A stretch of DNA of 64,000 bases from Chaunax sp. Z400 (GCA_037577475.1 CM075184.1:34241594-34305593); one strand, 5' to 3'. Shown: positions 23,952-35,472, numbered from the stretch's first letter. Numbers and translations are program-made. The notes: generated by a model from the letters alone, not told the origin.

Positions 23952-26900
23952 TTACACATCTGCAGCTTTTGTGGAACCAAATCCTCTGGCTTTTCTGTTG
24001 AAGTCCTTATGTTCGTCTTCCTGACCTTTACGTTTGATCAACCCCTTTTCGAACACGGCTGATATTTTTGTTAGCGGCTTCTCTGCTGCCTCTTTAAGCT
24101 TCCTGGCATCAAAACGGGGGCTGTACAGTAAAATTGGCAGACGATTGACGAAAGAAGGAACCTCTGCTTGATTGTCTTTAGAGGTCTTTTTATCATCTGA
24201 ATCTTTCTTGTTGGCATTAATCTGTTGCATGATTCTCTCTTTGGTAGAGAACATCTGAAAGAGGAGGGCATCCCACATCTTCAACGCCTGGGGATCTTCT
24301 TTCTTCATGACAGCATCCCGATTGACACGCTGGTCTGCTGACGATTTATCATTCCCACCTTGATTTGTTTTATCGTTGCTGCCACTGGAATCAACCTTAG
24401 ATTTGTCCTCCGGCTGTGGAAATGGAGGTTCCTCTGGCTCGACAACCATGTGCTTCTTGAGCCGTGTCCATCCGCTGATCTTACCCTTCAGGCCTTTTGC
24501 CTTCAAGGTTGCTTTGGGCTCAGTTGATGAAGGGGGAGACTCTGCTTTACTGACTTTCTTGTCAGTTGAAGATGCAGTTGATGTCGTTGACTTCGTGGAG
24601 GATTCGACTTCTGGGGCTTCCGTCGGTGCATCTGTGGTTTTGGTCCTCAGAAACTCCTTGTCTTTGAGTCCAGGTTTTTGTTGAGATGATGGTGATGTTC
24701 CTCTGTTTGGGGATGGAGCTTTGACTGAGACTGAGGCCTGAGGCAGAGAGGCAGGAGTGGCAGAGTCAATCACAGCAGGTTTAATTATGGATGGTTTCAT
24801 GACTGTATCTGCTGCTGGCTTTGCAGGGGAAAGGTTCTCTAGTGGTGTCGAAGGCTGAACTTTACTGGTGTGTGAGCTAACTTGGAGCGGAACGGGGAGA
24901 GGTATTGAGGTATTGTTTTTTACAATTGAGGGTTTAATTTCTGCAGGCGCAGAGGAAGGTCTTGATTGTACCTGCCTTGTCAGAAGTTGTGCTTTTAAAG
25001 TAGGTTTAATGGTTAATACAGGATCAGGAGAATGAATTTGAGCACTAGTTTCAGTGTTAAGTGAGAAGAGTTGTCCTTCTTTAGTGGAGTTTGTTTTTAT
25101 CTTGTGAGTGTGGGAATGTACTTTTACTTCAGTACTGTTTGTCAGGACTGAAGCGTCCTCAGTTGAGAGTGGTTTTATTTCAGCAGAGGTTGGAATTGTG
25201 CTAGTGGGAGTATTATTTCGAGGTATTACAGGAGGTTTTGTCGGGTCTTTAATAATGACTGATGAAGGTTTCATCTTTGTAACATGGTTCAAAGAGACGG
25301 GAGATTTACAGGACTGGGGCAAGGTTGGCGTATAGGTCCGAAGGGGAGCCTTACGCACTCTTGGCTCTGGTAAAGGGGAGGCTCTTAATGTTACCGCTGA
25401 ATGGCAAAATTGGGCTTTAGCATCTTTGCTGGACTCAGTAAGGAGCTGAATATTTGTAGGGTCCTTATTTGAATCGATTTGTGAGGCAGTTTTAGTATTT
25501 ACAGTTTGAATTTTAGTTTCTTTAGATTTTTTGTGCTCTGTTACAGATTGCCTGAACTGTTTCACTCCAGTCTCACTGAAGCCCACTGTACTCACAGAGG
25601 TTAGAACTTCATTATCAGATGTGATTTGACTTGGCTTTACAATGGTTTGTTCTACACTGATACTAGATGTGTTAGCCATTACATAGGTGGAAGAAGAGGA
25701 AGTTGTTGCCTCTGCTTTAGATGTTGCAGAATGTTTAGTTCTTGTAGGAGGACTTGCTAAAGCTTTAAGAGATTGCTTTTTCATGGTGGTGGTTTCTGTA
25801 GTAATTTGTGGTGACATTCTGTGCTCAGCAAGAAAATTGGCAATCAGCACTTTTGCGTTTGTGTAGATTTTTGCTTGAGCATCAGAGCCAGAAAAAGGGT
25901 TTGTATCAGTGGGTGGCTTTGTTGAAGTTCGACTCCCAATATGATCTGATCTCAGCTGATTGCTTTTCGGTGTAGCGTGTCTCACAACAGGGCTAGACGG
26001 CACAGTAGGTTTGATAACCGGCACAGTATTAAAAGTTGGTTTAATGCTCTCTGCTGGATCCGGCCTCAAAATAACGTCTGCACGAAGCTTATTGGAGTCG
26101 TTCGTGTCAGCAGCCGGAATGTGAACATTGCTGCCCAAATTGGTTTTGTTTGATTGTGCAGTTTCAACAGGTCTGCCATGTGGAACTGCCACTGCACCGC
26201 CAGGTGAGACCATGTCTGCTGAAGACTTGCTGACAGTTTGCATTCTTGGACACAGCTCATTGGACAGTTTGGTGTCACCACTAGATGCACTGCCCTGCAT
26301 GTTTCCTTTAGCAAGAATAGAAGCTGGTCTCGTTTCATGAACACATTTCGTTTGAATGTTTTCTGCTCTAATAGATGCAGCATAAAGACATGTTGGTGTT
26401 TTCTCAGTCAATAAACTCACTCTTCCATTGGTGGGTTGTGGATGTAATACTGTTGAGTTGCGAACTCCATCTGTGTCAGTATAATTATAAATGGGGAGTT
26501 TGGGTCCTACTTTAACTTGGCTTGACTGTATTGTGTCCTTTGCAGAGACGTTATTGCTTGATGTTGGGGAAAGACTTCCTTCTTGAAAAGCTTTGTCTTG
26601 GCCACTGGATCCTAAACTATGCTGTGCCTTCAGGGATACATTTTCACTAGTTTTGGTTAGCTTTGGGGGCTCTTTTGTCAGCACACTGGAGGTTATATCT
26701 GAAAGGAATTTAGTTTCTGTATTGTTTGGTAATTTATTTGCAGTGACAGATTGGTCAGGTACTTTGGTCTCTGTGGAAGGGTTTACCAAGTTAGTATTAA
26801 CAGCTTGAGAAGTTTTCAAAGAGAGACCTTCTTGAGGAAAATTGACCATTTTTTCTACTGTTTCACCATTTTCGTGAATTCTATTCTCTATCCTGAGCTG

Positions 26901-29900
26901 TTGTGGGTTTTTTGTGCTTTGGATGGCTGCAGATAAGGTGCACATACTGTACTGTGCAGAACAAACAGATGCTGTGACAGCCTGATGAGGAAGCATGGAT
27001 TCTGTGGTAGCAATAATTGATTCTTTGGAGAATATATTTGAGAACTGGGGCTCAGGGGTCATCTTGTCAAGGATGTGTTCTTTATTAGTAGCCACAGAAG
27101 GCAAATTGATCCCTGTGTTATTTTTACTGGGAAGTGTAAAACCACTGCTCCCTTTGATATGCTGATTAACCTCTTCCATCTGATTGTATGAAACAGCTTC
27201 AGGAGTGACTCTACTGGGCTGTGGTGTCTCTGAAACCAGCTTGGAGGTTTGCTTTTTCTCTAAGATTAATGCACCATGCATGATGGAACTCCCTGATAAT
27301 TTGGGCTCCAACTCTGTGGAAGGATAATGAGCAACCAGGTTTTTATGGCCAGCTAGGTCTTGAGTAGACCTAACAGTAATTTGGGCATTGAAATTATTGG
27401 CTGTTGATGGACTGACTCCACCAGCAGTTTGGTACGACTGGGCTGCCGTTATCTCTATTTTTGCTGATTTTGTATTTGTGACCTTGGATTCTCCTTTTGT
27501 AGGTGTTTTCTCAGGTTTGTGGCCTTTCTCTATGACATCTATCCCTTTTGCACTATGCTGTGTTTCTGCATTTAAATCTACTTTTTGTAATTGTGAAGAC
27601 GAAGTCGACAGACCAGTTGAATTCTGTGCTGGTTCTACAGAAAGTAGTTCTGCACTTTGAGTGTGTACCTCACCTGCTTTTGGTATTGGTATTGGAGCCT
27701 CAGAATACGAGGCTTTTGATGTGGATGCCTCAGCTGTGGATTGTTGAATTGTTTTCTGTGCCAAGCCAAGGGGAAGTTCAGGTTTAATTGTGCCCATGCA
27801 AGAGTTTTTAAGTGACTGTATTCCAATACTGTGAGCTTCAGATCGACTTTCCTCAAACACATCTTTGCTATGTGTGACAATCCCTTCAAGATGCTTTGGA
27901 TTTGACAGAGATTGTAAAACGTGAGTTGCAGTATCCTCCATCAAAGAGGGGAGATCTTGGTGTCCATTGAGTTGTTTTGTTGCATCAGACTTTGATAAAT
28001 GTGATCCATGTACTGCTAAATCTGACTGTGCTTTGTTTGAAGAGGTGTCATTAACCATGGGGGGTGCAGGGCTGTGATGTGAGGCCAAAGTCCTGATCCC
28101 ACCAAAGGCAACATACTCAGCTGGAGTAAGCCCATAATACATTGATTGACCTCTAGTCTTTGAGGTCACTAATGACATTTGACTCTCCAATAGTGACGTC
28201 AAAGACTTGCGTGCCTCGGCTACGGGCTGCTGATAACTGGATGATAAGGGGCTTGGACTTGGCGGTGCTTGAGTAGAAATCAGAGGTGTAGGGTTGAGAT
28301 TCGAACTCTTTGGTACACTGGAGAAGAATGATGGAACCTTTGGCAAAGATGAAGCCTCACTTTCAGACACTTGGTCTGTTTGTAGTTTTGGGATTGCTGG
28401 TTCTGTTAACATTGGTTTAACCGCAGCCAAGTCAGTTGTAGTCATACTCAATACCAAATTCTCTCTGGGGTAGAGCTCAGTATTTATTGTACTCCTTTTT
28501 GTATACTGAATCTCTACTTCTTTGTAATTGGTGTCTTGTTTCATTGAAGTAATGTGATTAACATCAGTCAGCTTCAGTTCTTCTGTGCCAGCTGGAGGTT
28601 TACCGCTTGTTTTAATCTCTGGCTTGTGTCTTGGAGTCTCGTTGGGAAAAGCAGGATTTTGTAAATCTTGGGAGGCATTGAAAGCAGGACTTGCAGCAAA
28701 TAAAAGCGGGTTAGGTTTGGAAATTTCAAAAAAGGGTGTTGATACTCGAGCTGGAGTGGAAGACGGAGTCCTAGGTCTTCCACATTGGGTCCTGGCCACA
28801 GACAGCTTCTGATCAGTTTTCACAACTAACTCAGCTGTTTTCTCTCTGTGTTTGGCAGGTAACGATGCCCCCTGGTAGGTTGGGTTTATTAATGACAGAT
28901 CCTGGATGGAGGGAAGTTTAGAGATCTCATAAAATGTTGCTTTTGATGTGTAAATCCTGGTTTTTGCTGTATCACACTTTGTCTCTTTCACTGCTTCAAC
29001 AAGTGATATTTTGGAGGCAGTTATCTCAGGAGACATCTGGTTTGGAGCAAAGTTGCCATTACTGATTGGTCTGGCAGTCCAAGATGAGGCCTGGCTCTGA
29101 AGGTTGCCCTTTGAACTGGTGTTTGTCTCCCTCTGGATGGAAATAAAAGGTTGTGTCTGACTGTTTGAAACTGATAGCAGCAGTGGAACAGGAGGTAGAT
29201 CTGCAACTTGAGAGGGTGCCAGGCTTGGGCCAGAGTTGGGGGCAGCTGGGGATAGGGTCAGGCTGTGAGTTGATATTTTGGTGCTGGACTGTGACACAGC
29301 GACCGGAGGGACTGTTGTGACTGACCCCTGGGAGTTTGGTGTCAAGTTTGACTTGAAAGCAGAGGGAAGTTGTGGTGCTGGAACCTGCTCAGGAGGTGAT
29401 GGGGGTGGTGAAGCTGATGGTGGCACAAAAGGAGTCAAGTCATCGAATAAAAAAGAGGAGCATTCATACAGTGGAGCCACCTGCTCCCCAGAAGACCTGA
29501 TCTGAGCTATGTGGTACTGATGATGGGGGGAGGTGCCAGTTTGGCTGTAGGGGCTGCTGCGACAATGAGGGGATGCAGATGCAGAATGATCATAGAGGGA
29601 GCCAAACGGGACACTGGACACTGAAGAGTCTGCAATGTAGATTGAATCTGGTGTCCTTGGTGGGCTGGACTGGTCACTGTGCTCGAGGTCTGTGCTTGCT
29701 TCGTTGACAGGCGACAAGCAGGAGCGAAAGGGGACGGGCGTCTGAGCGAGACTCCCTTTTTTCTTAGCTCGCTTCTTCTTGAGTTTCTGAAGCCTCGCAT
29801 TGTCTTTGCCTGGTTTTGGCAGTAAGGGCGGAGGATATTGCTGGGAAAGGTCAGGATCCAGCCCGTTACTGTAGCTTAACTCCATCAGCATTTCAGACTT
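23952..29900 (-). CDS. prr33: Proline-rich protein 33-like, giant exon
   Basis: One uninterrupted minus-strand frame ends at TAA (23952-23954). The exon's 5' edge is set by the acceptor TTTGTTTTGCAG|AAGTCTGAA, and the first ATG inside is at 29891-29889, giving about 1,979 residues. Near the N-terminus are PPPLLPKPGKDNARLQKLKK and a KKKRAKKK basic cluster, then PFRSCLSPVNEASTDLE. The middle of about 1,700 residues is disordered, rich in Ser, Thr, Pro and Lys. The last 170 or so residues are the only folded-looking part: GWTRLKKHMVVEPEEPPFP, MWDALLFQMFSTKERIMQQI, LPILLYSPRFDARKLKEAAE and DFNRKARGF. The 'PPLLPKPGKDN' start and the position between lsp1 and tnnt3 match PRR33 of mammals (my recollection). 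Its biochemical role is unknown to me. It is much longer than I recall for the mammalian protein. Confidence 0.72.
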   Translation of the reverse strand, partial: KSEMLMELSYSNGLDPDLSQQYPPPLLPKPGKDNARLQKLKKKRAKKKGSLAQTPVPFRSCLSPVNEASTDLEHSDQSSPPRTPDSIYIADSSVSSVPFGSLYDHSASASPHCRSSPYSQTGTSPHHQYHIAQIRSSGEQVAPLYECSSFLFDDLTPFVPPSASPPPSPPEQVPAPQLPSAFKSNLTPNSQGSVTTVPPVAVSQSSTKISTHSLTLSPAAPNSGPSLAPSQVADLPPVPLLLSVSNSQTQPFISIQRETNTSSKGNLQSQASSWTARPISNGNFAPNQMSPEITASKISLVEAVKETKCDTAKTRIYTSKATFYEISKLPSIQDLSLINPTYQGASLPAKHREKTAELVVKTDQKLSVARTQCGRPRTPSSTPARVSTPFFEISKPNPLLFAASPAFNASQDLQNPAFPNETPRHKPEIKTSGKPPAGTEELKLTDVNHITSMKQDTNYKEVEIQYTKRSTINTELYPRENLVLSMTTTDLAAVKPMLTEPAIPKLQTDQVSESEASSLPKVPSFFSSVPKSSNLNPTPLISTQAPPSPSPLSSSYQQPVAEARKSLTSLLESQMSLVTSKTRGQSMYYGLTPAEYVAFGGIRTLASHHSPAPPMVNDTSSNKAQSDLAVHGSHLSKSDATKQLNGHQDLPSLMEDTATHVLQSLSNPKHLEGIVTHSKDVFEESRSEAHSIGIQSLKNSCMGTIKPELPLGLAQKTIQQSTAEASTSKASYSEAPIPIPKAGEVHTQSAELLSVEPAQNSTGLSTSSSQLQKVDLNAETQHSAKGIDVIEKGHKPEKTPTKGESKVTNTKSAKIEITAAQSYQTAGGVSPSTANNFNAQITVRSTQDLAGHKNLVAHYPSTELEPKLSGSSIMHGALILEKKQTSKLVSETPQPSRVTPEAVSYNQMEEVNQHIKGSSGFTLPSKNNTGINLPSVATNKEHILDKMTPEPQFSNIFSKESIIATTESMLPHQAVTASVCSAQYSMCTLSAAIQSTKNPQQLRIENRIHENGETVEKMVNFPQEGLSLKTSQAVNTNLVNPSTETKVPDQSVTANKLPNNTETKFLSDITSSVLTKEPPKLTKTSENVSLKAQHSLGSSGQDKAFQEGSLSPTSSNNVSAKDTIQSSQVKVGPKLPIYNYTDTDGVRNSTVLHPQPTNGRVSLLTEKTPTCLYAASIRAENIQTKCVHETRPASILAKGNMQGSASSGDTKLSNELCPRMQTVSKSSADMVSPGGAVAVPHGRPVETAQSNKTNLGSNVHIPAADTNDSNKLRADVILRPDPAESIKPTFNTVPVIKPTVPSSPVVRHATPKSNQLRSDHIGSRTSTKPPTDTNPFSGSDAQAKIYTNAKVLIANFLAEHRMSPQITTETTTMKKQSLKALASPPTRTKHSATSKAEATTSSSSTYVMANTSSISVEQTIVKPSQITSDNEVLTSVSTVGFSETGVKQFRQSVTEHKKSKETKIQTVNTKTASQIDSNKDPTNIQLLTESSKDAKAQFCHSAVTLRASPLPEPRVRKAPLRTYTPTLPQSCKSPVSLNHVTKMKPSSVIIKDPTKPPVIPRNNTPTSTIPTSAEIKPLSTEDASVLTNSTEVKVHSHTHKIKTNSTKEGQLFSLNTETSAQIHSPDPVLTIKPTLKAQLLTRQVQSRPSSAPAEIKPSIVKNNTSIPLPVPLQVSSHTSKVQPSTPLENLSPAKPAADTVMKPSIIKPAVIDSATPASLPQASVSVKAPSPNRGTSPSSQQKPGLKDKEFLRTKTTDAPTEAPEVESSTKSTTSTASSTDKKVSKAESPPSSTEPKATLKAKGLKGKISGWTRLKKHMVVEPEEPPFPQPEDKSKVDSSGSNDKTNQGGNDKSSADQRVNRDAVMKKEDPQALKMWDALLFQMFSTKERIMQQINANKKDSDDKKTSKDNQAEVPSFVNRLPILLYSPRFDARKLKEAAEKPLTKISAVFEKGLIKRKGQEDEHKDFNRKARGFGSTKAADV

Positions 29901-29906
29901 CTGCAA

Positions 29907-32062
29907 AACAAATGATACACATCAGCTCAAAATCTACTGAACAGACACAAAACAGGCAAATTAGTCATGAAAATAGACCAGTCATCTAATAGTCCATCTC
30001 TTCATATTTGTTTAATAGCAAACAAATACCTCTAATATTATTAGTAAATAATATTCGTCAAAAGTTTACCGAAAAAAAAGATCCAACAAAAATGTCTCAT
30101 TAAGAGGTTACACCTGATAATAATAACTAGATAATAACTAGATTATTAAAAGATTCTGGTTGCATGATGTTCTTAATAACTAAAACATTGGGAGATGTTG
30201 AAGAGTATCTCACCAGCTGGCCACGTATTTCTGAATATAATAGTCTAGATGTTTGATCTCAGTCATATATTGGGTTTGCATGATGATCATAAACGCTGAT
30301 AGTAACTCTTCATCTTTTTCAGCTGGACAGTTCTATGAAGAAACACATGCTGGACTTTGAAGAATTCTGGATTATAAAAAGGGGACACTCTTTGATGCTG
30401 CACAAATTTAGCCGCTATCTCTTCGCCATTCTTTGTATTCAAGCTTTCAGTCGTAAATGTATTTTTGTATTAGATCCTCTTTCAATGACAAATTTTCTGT
30501 GACACTTTGGTTTACGTCAACAAAAGGGCAAACACTAGTGAAGCAAACGGTGAGTCTTTTCTCTATTTATACTGGATATTAATCTCAAGATTAAACAATT
30601 TTGGTTATAAATCTTTAAATACGATAAAATGACTTCAACTTAACACATTTCTGATGTTTGTTTCCTCAATAAATGCTTCTTTCTTTACCTCTTTTGTCAT
30701 TCACTGTGTAGATGAGCTCATCGTCTTATAATGTGTTCCCAGTATAGTGTACTCAGCTGCTTACCAACTGTACTGATTTAACTTGTGCTAATGACTCAGA
30801 GACATGTCTGCAGCTGGCTTTAGAAAACTCTGAGCTCTCATGACAACCAGCTCATTAGCAGGTTTCAAAACTCTTAATTGAGTCCTGAACAGGCTGCACG
30901 GCTACAAGAATCGTCATTATTGAAAATAGAAAGGTACGTAAAGCTGTTGCTCATGGCGAGGCTACTTTGAAATGATGACAAACTACCGATGAAAATAGTC
31001 TCTCTCTCAAGGAGGCAGTCAGATTTAAAAGTGACCTCTGCAGGAAATAAAAGTAAATCCAGAGAAAGATGATGACACATGCAGGAGGGTGACAGAGTCC
31101 ATGCAGGGAAGAGGGGCTGTAGCATTTTAGCTAATATCCAAAAGCAAACAAACTTAAAATATGAGCAGCAGTGAACTGGATCAAATTTCCTTGTCTATTG
31201 GAGTCTATTCTGTCTATTAACAGAAGGATGTCAAAGGTCAAAAGCATAAAATGAAATGTGGCAGACATTCCTCTGCACCCAGGATTATATTAGAGATGTG
31301 TTTAGAAAGGAAATAGAGGCTAAAAGCTGCAGACAGGGGTCAATTCTGACTTCAAATTTGGCATTTTATGAAATGTATTTTTACCAGGTTTGTCCTGCTT
31401 GGCAACATGAGCCGAATTGTTCCTTTTCTGTCTGAATATAGGAGTGTGTTTGAGTGACACTAGAAAAGGTCCACGGTCTAATTTTAGTCCGAGGGAAATA
31501 AGAGCAAACATCCTGACACCGAGCACCTGCTGCCTGCTGTCCTGCTCTCACACAAAGTCAGTCTGCTGGAAATCAATCCCAGACCCAAATCCTCTCAGAC
31601 CTGCTCCAACTGTGAGCTCAGCCTCATGATTTAGTGACGTTAGCTTAAATTTGCATTTATGTCATGTTAGCACCAGCTTGGTCTGATGGAAGCAGGTAAA
31701 TTAAAGTCAGTGAGATGCTTCCTGCTATTCTGTCTTATATGCTTTAGTAGACACTGTGGTAAATTTAAATACTCTGAAATGTTTGGCTGCTTTTGGGCAA
31801 ATGTTTAACATGAATCCTTGTTGTCAAAGTGACTCCAGTCCACAGGGACAAGGATGCCAGCTGACACATGAGAAGTCCACCTTTTAAGGCTCTGGGCTTG
31901 GAGGCTTCCATTGGAGCAGTTTAAAAGAGGAAAGTATAAGATTAGCTTTGTGATAAAAGTGTGACATATCTCCTGTCTTTGTAGAACACAATTCAATAAG
32001 ATGAAGGGTGAGCTCTTTGTTAATCATCATGTCGCTACATTTTGAATCTGAACAACACTTAC
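29907..32062 (-). other. Probable first intron of the prr33-like gene
   Basis: No exon-like segment or known repeat stands out. Short frames here lack protein character. Confidence 0.4.
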
Positions 32063-32103
32063 CTGAAGTGGAAACAGGTGTTGCTTGTGTTTTGGTGGAC
32101 AGG
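32063..32103 (-). CDS. prr33: Candidate upstream exon of the prr33-like gene
   Basis: On the minus strand, TTATTTGTTTTGCAG|CCTGTCC opens and CACTTCAG|GTAAGTG closes a 41-nt exon with strong sites at both ends. Joined to 29900 it stays open, reading CPPKHKQHLFPLQKSEML. It is therefore either 5' UTR or an N-terminal extension whose start codon lies further upstream. No transcript evidence is available here. Confidence 0.45.
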
Positions 32104-33194
32104 CTGCAAAACAAATAAGTGTTAGAAGGGACGCACAGAGACAATTTATTTTTTCACAGCTAAAAGTAGGAAAAGAAAAGTATAATCAACGTGCTGCTGT
32201 GCAGGTTTTGATAATGACTGACTCATGCTTCCAGCTATTATGCCACAAAATGTGTGCAGAAACATGGTGAACACTGCATTGCAAGCGCTTCCTTTCACAA
32301 ATATACTTATATGCATCATGCATTTAAGACTTAAGATCGTGCATGGGCTGACCCTCTAATCATATGCTCATTCCCAGGTCAGCACCTGGTTGACGAGTCA
32401 GGATCACGCTGCTGTACCACCAGCTTGTCAATCAACAGACACTGAGTTTGACTGGTTTACAGTACCTTGGACAAGCGGCTGTTGGGACAAACTGCTCTCT
32501 GCTTGTTAATCCCGGCTCAGGGTGCCACATGGCCGACTCATCCTGAACTGAACTGAAGCCTTAGGGAGCGAGCCACAGCGCCTGTGGCCACTCCAAAAAT
32601 AACACTGTTGCCCTCAGTGTGTGTTGCAGGGGCACATGGGGGTTTCCAGGCCACCTGAGATGGCTGCGCTGCAGCCCCTACATGCCATCGGAAGACACCT
32701 CCACCTGAGGAAAGATGGTGGTTTTTGTTAGCTCAGCAGATTTTAGGACTGTACTGAAAACAAAGGTTAATGGTAAGAAGAATTAACTCAAAGAAAATCA
32801 GGGTTGACAGATTCTAAACTGGTGTTAAATGGCTCTACAAACATGAATGCTGTTAGTTGATTCATAAATTTACAAGAAAAAAACAGGGTATATTAAGCTT
32901 ATGTCTGCAGTGGATGACTTAATGAAATTATACTTGACAATTCAATTTAGCAATAAGGAAATACTTGTGATTTTATCATAAGAATCTGGACTCTAGTATC
33001 TGGAAAACAACATATTGATCTGTTTGTTTTTTTTCTTCTTTGAAATGTTTTGCTTTAATCTGGAAAATTCAATTTTTTTTCTTTCATTATTTGTATTATC
33101 ATTTAAAGTTTTTAACCTGCAATGGTCTGAATATAATGTTTTAATACAGACATAAGCATATTTTTTTAAGTCAATCATGAAGCACCTTAGCTTA

Positions 33195-33414
33195 GGGGCG
33201 GCTGTGGCTCAGGAGGTAGAGCGGTCGTTCACGGAACGAAAGGTCGCTGGTTCAATTCCCCAGCCCTTGCAAGTGTACAAGTCAAAGTATCCTTGAGATA
33301 CTGAACCCCAATCTGCTCTCCAAGCCCCAAAAGGCAGCCCACTGCTCCTCAGGGATGGGTTAGATGCAGAGACAGAATTTCCCCATGGGGACAATAAAGT
33401 ATAGTTTATCTTAT
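33195..33414 (+). mobile_element. tRNA-derived SINE
   Basis: It starts GGGGCGGCTGTGGCTCAGGA (tRNA-like A box near 33205-33216) and carries a B box GGTTCAATTCC at 33249-33259. It continues with the typical fish SINE body (CCTTGAGATACTGAACCCCA) and ends GGGGACAATAAAG. It was probably transcribed by RNA polymerase III when young. Confidence 0.85.
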
Positions 33415-33864
33415 GCAGGGTGACATTGCTTTACCTACAAGTGTAAATAATTTTAAACAAGGTTTGGGTTGAGAAGTTGTGAACCCCTTATCTAACCTTC
33501 ACAATATTTGTAGTCGACTAAGATTACAGCGTCCGACAAACTGCTGCTATGAACACGGTTCCTTCCTGTGCCTGCTCCTCAAACCAAGTGTCGATTTACC
33601 TCATAAAACTTTATTTCCACCTGTTTAATTTGTTTTCATGCTGGGGAGAATGATCTACATCTAAATGACCGAACTACATTTTTCAATAGCTGTAACTTTA
33701 TTTACTTTTTTGACATTTTTCTCTAGTTAACTTCTGACACTACAAACTATTTTGGGCCATTAAAGAAACACTATTTATTTTTAAATTTGTTTTTTCCATT
33801 GATTCTCTGTGTGGGATCTTCAAACTACAGTTAACATAAAACAAAGACATCCTGAGTAGTTTTA

Positions 33865-34740
33865 AATGATAATTTTATGTCATAATGCAGAAAGGTTGTG
33901 CAATATCTAAATCACCAGGGTGAAAAGGTTCTGACCCCCTGAACTTAATAGCTGGTTGTGTCGCCTTTAGCAGCAACAACTGAATCCAGACTCTTCTGAT
34001 AACTGGAGATCAGCCTCTGACATCACTGTGGTGAATTCTGGCCCACTCCTCTTTACAGAACTCTTTTAGTTCAGCCACACTGGAGGCTTTGAGAGCATGA
34101 ACTGCTCTTTTCAGGTCCCACCACAGGATCATAATGGGGTTCAGGTCCAGACTTTGACTAGACCACTGCTAAACTTTAATCTTATTCCTTTAGAGCCATT
34201 CAGAGGTGGACGTACTCTAATGTTGAGGATAATTTTCTTTGGCGTGACCCAGGTATGCTTGAGGTTCAACAGATTGATGACATGAGATTTTTCTGCTAGA
34301 GAGCAGAATTCTAGACTCCCTGTATTATGGCCAGTCATCCTGGTCTTGAAGCAGCAACACTGCCACCTCCATGCATGACTGTAGGTATAGTGTTCTTTTA
34401 GGGGAGTGTTGTGATTGGTTGACACCAGATATAACAGGACCCCTGTCTTCCAAACAGTTCAACTTTGGACTCATCGATCCATAGAATCTTCTCCTAAAGC
34501 TCTGAGGGTCCTCAAGGTGTGTTGTGTCTAAATTCAGACGAGCCTTAATGTTTTAGGTTCAGCAGTGACCTCCTCACCTCTCTCTGATGATGCCTTTTTA
34601 GCCCAGTGTCTTTGGAAGAGTGGAGCCTTGAACTCTGACCTTTACTGAGGTGAGAGAGGTCTGAAATTCATTGGATGTTTCCTTTGGATCTTTTGTGCCT
34701 TCGTCGTGCTCTTGAAAGCATTTTGGAGTTCCAGAGCCTG
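33865..34740 (-). pseudogene. Tc1/mariner transposase relic
   Basis: Read on the minus strand, conceptual fragments match Tc1-type transposases: TKDPKETSNEFQTSLTSVKV (helix-turn-helix region) and, further along, remnants of the TDE..VELF segment, the WPSQSPDLNPIE block and the C-terminal block ending near 33960. Several frameshifts and stops break it, and it is only about 0.9 kb long, so it is dead. The flanking inverted repeats are not clearly preserved. Confidence 0.8.
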
Positions 34741-34969
34741 AGAAGCAGCTTTGTAAAGAGCTTCCCAGACTGATGTATTTCAATCACCTTTTTCAAAGCA
34801 CAGGGAAGGTGCAGTTCAATGACTTTAATAGTAAAGCATGCAATCCAAAATTTGCAGAGATTAGTAGTCAAAGTCAGGCAAACAACGTCCATGTAGGAGA
34901 AGGAAAACACTCTGAGAACACGAGGGAAAAAGCTGTAAAGTGTCAGAAGACATTGACATCAAACACAAC

Positions 34970-35113
34970 GAACTGGCAATGAAGGCCAGAAACACACAGA
35001 CTATACATTACAGGTAAGGAGAGAAAGAAAAACAGGTGAAGGGAAGAGGAGACAACAGGAGGCAGGTGGAAACAGTCAGACAATCAGTGGAGAAAAAGCA
35101 GAGAAAACTTAGA
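34970..35113. repeat. Purine-rich sequence resembling the edge of a fish DNA transposon
   Basis: GGCAGGTGGAAACAGTCAGA and neighbouring AACAGGTGAAGG blocks, with a possible partner AACAGGAAATAAAATAAATA at about 35815, resemble a common fish element interrupted by the SINE at 35114-35351. This is weakly supported. Confidence 0.3.
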
Positions 35114-35351
35114 GGCAGAATCAGCTTTATTGGTCACATTTATACACAGTACAATGTAGCGAAATTTGTCCTCTGCATTTGACCAATCCCTGAGGAGCAG
35201 TGGGCGGTCCTTACGGCGCCCGTGGAGCAAACTGGGGTACAGTATCTTGCTCAAGGATACTTCGACATGTGGACTGGGGGAATTGGGGATCGAACCACTG
35301 ACCTTCTGATAAGTGGATTACCGCTCTTACCATCTAAGCTACAGCCGCCCC
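35114..35351 (-). mobile_element. tRNA-derived SINE, inverted
   Basis: On the minus strand it begins GGGGCGGCTGTAGCTTAGAT, has the B box GGTTCGATCCC (35286-35296), then GTATCCTTGAGCAAGATACT and an AATAAAGCTGATTCTG tail. It belongs to the same broad family as 33195-33414 but is a diverged copy, lying opposite to it about 1.7 kb away. Confidence 0.85.
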
Positions 35352-35428
35352 TGAAGACAGGTAAAAAAAAAACATGAATCAGAGACGCCACACAAACGAA
35401 AGGAAAGAAAGTACAAAAGAGTGAACAC

Positions 35429-35472
35429 AAGAGGGAACAAGAGGGAACAAGAGGGAACAAGAGGGAACAAGA
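35429..35472. repeat. Short tandem repeat of AAGAGGGAAC
   Basis: Four consecutive near-identical 11-bp units of GGGAACAAGA type. Confidence 0.85.

Noticed and set aside
29892..29906. Start of the prr33-like protein at a TTG (29906)
   Set aside because: That codon lies inside a splice acceptor (TTTTGCAG). Translation more likely begins at ATG 29891 or in an upstream exon.
33195..33275. tRNA gene
   Set aside because: The A and B boxes belong to a SINE: a non-tRNA body and AATAAAG tail follow, and no cloverleaf with a clear anticodon stem is apparent.
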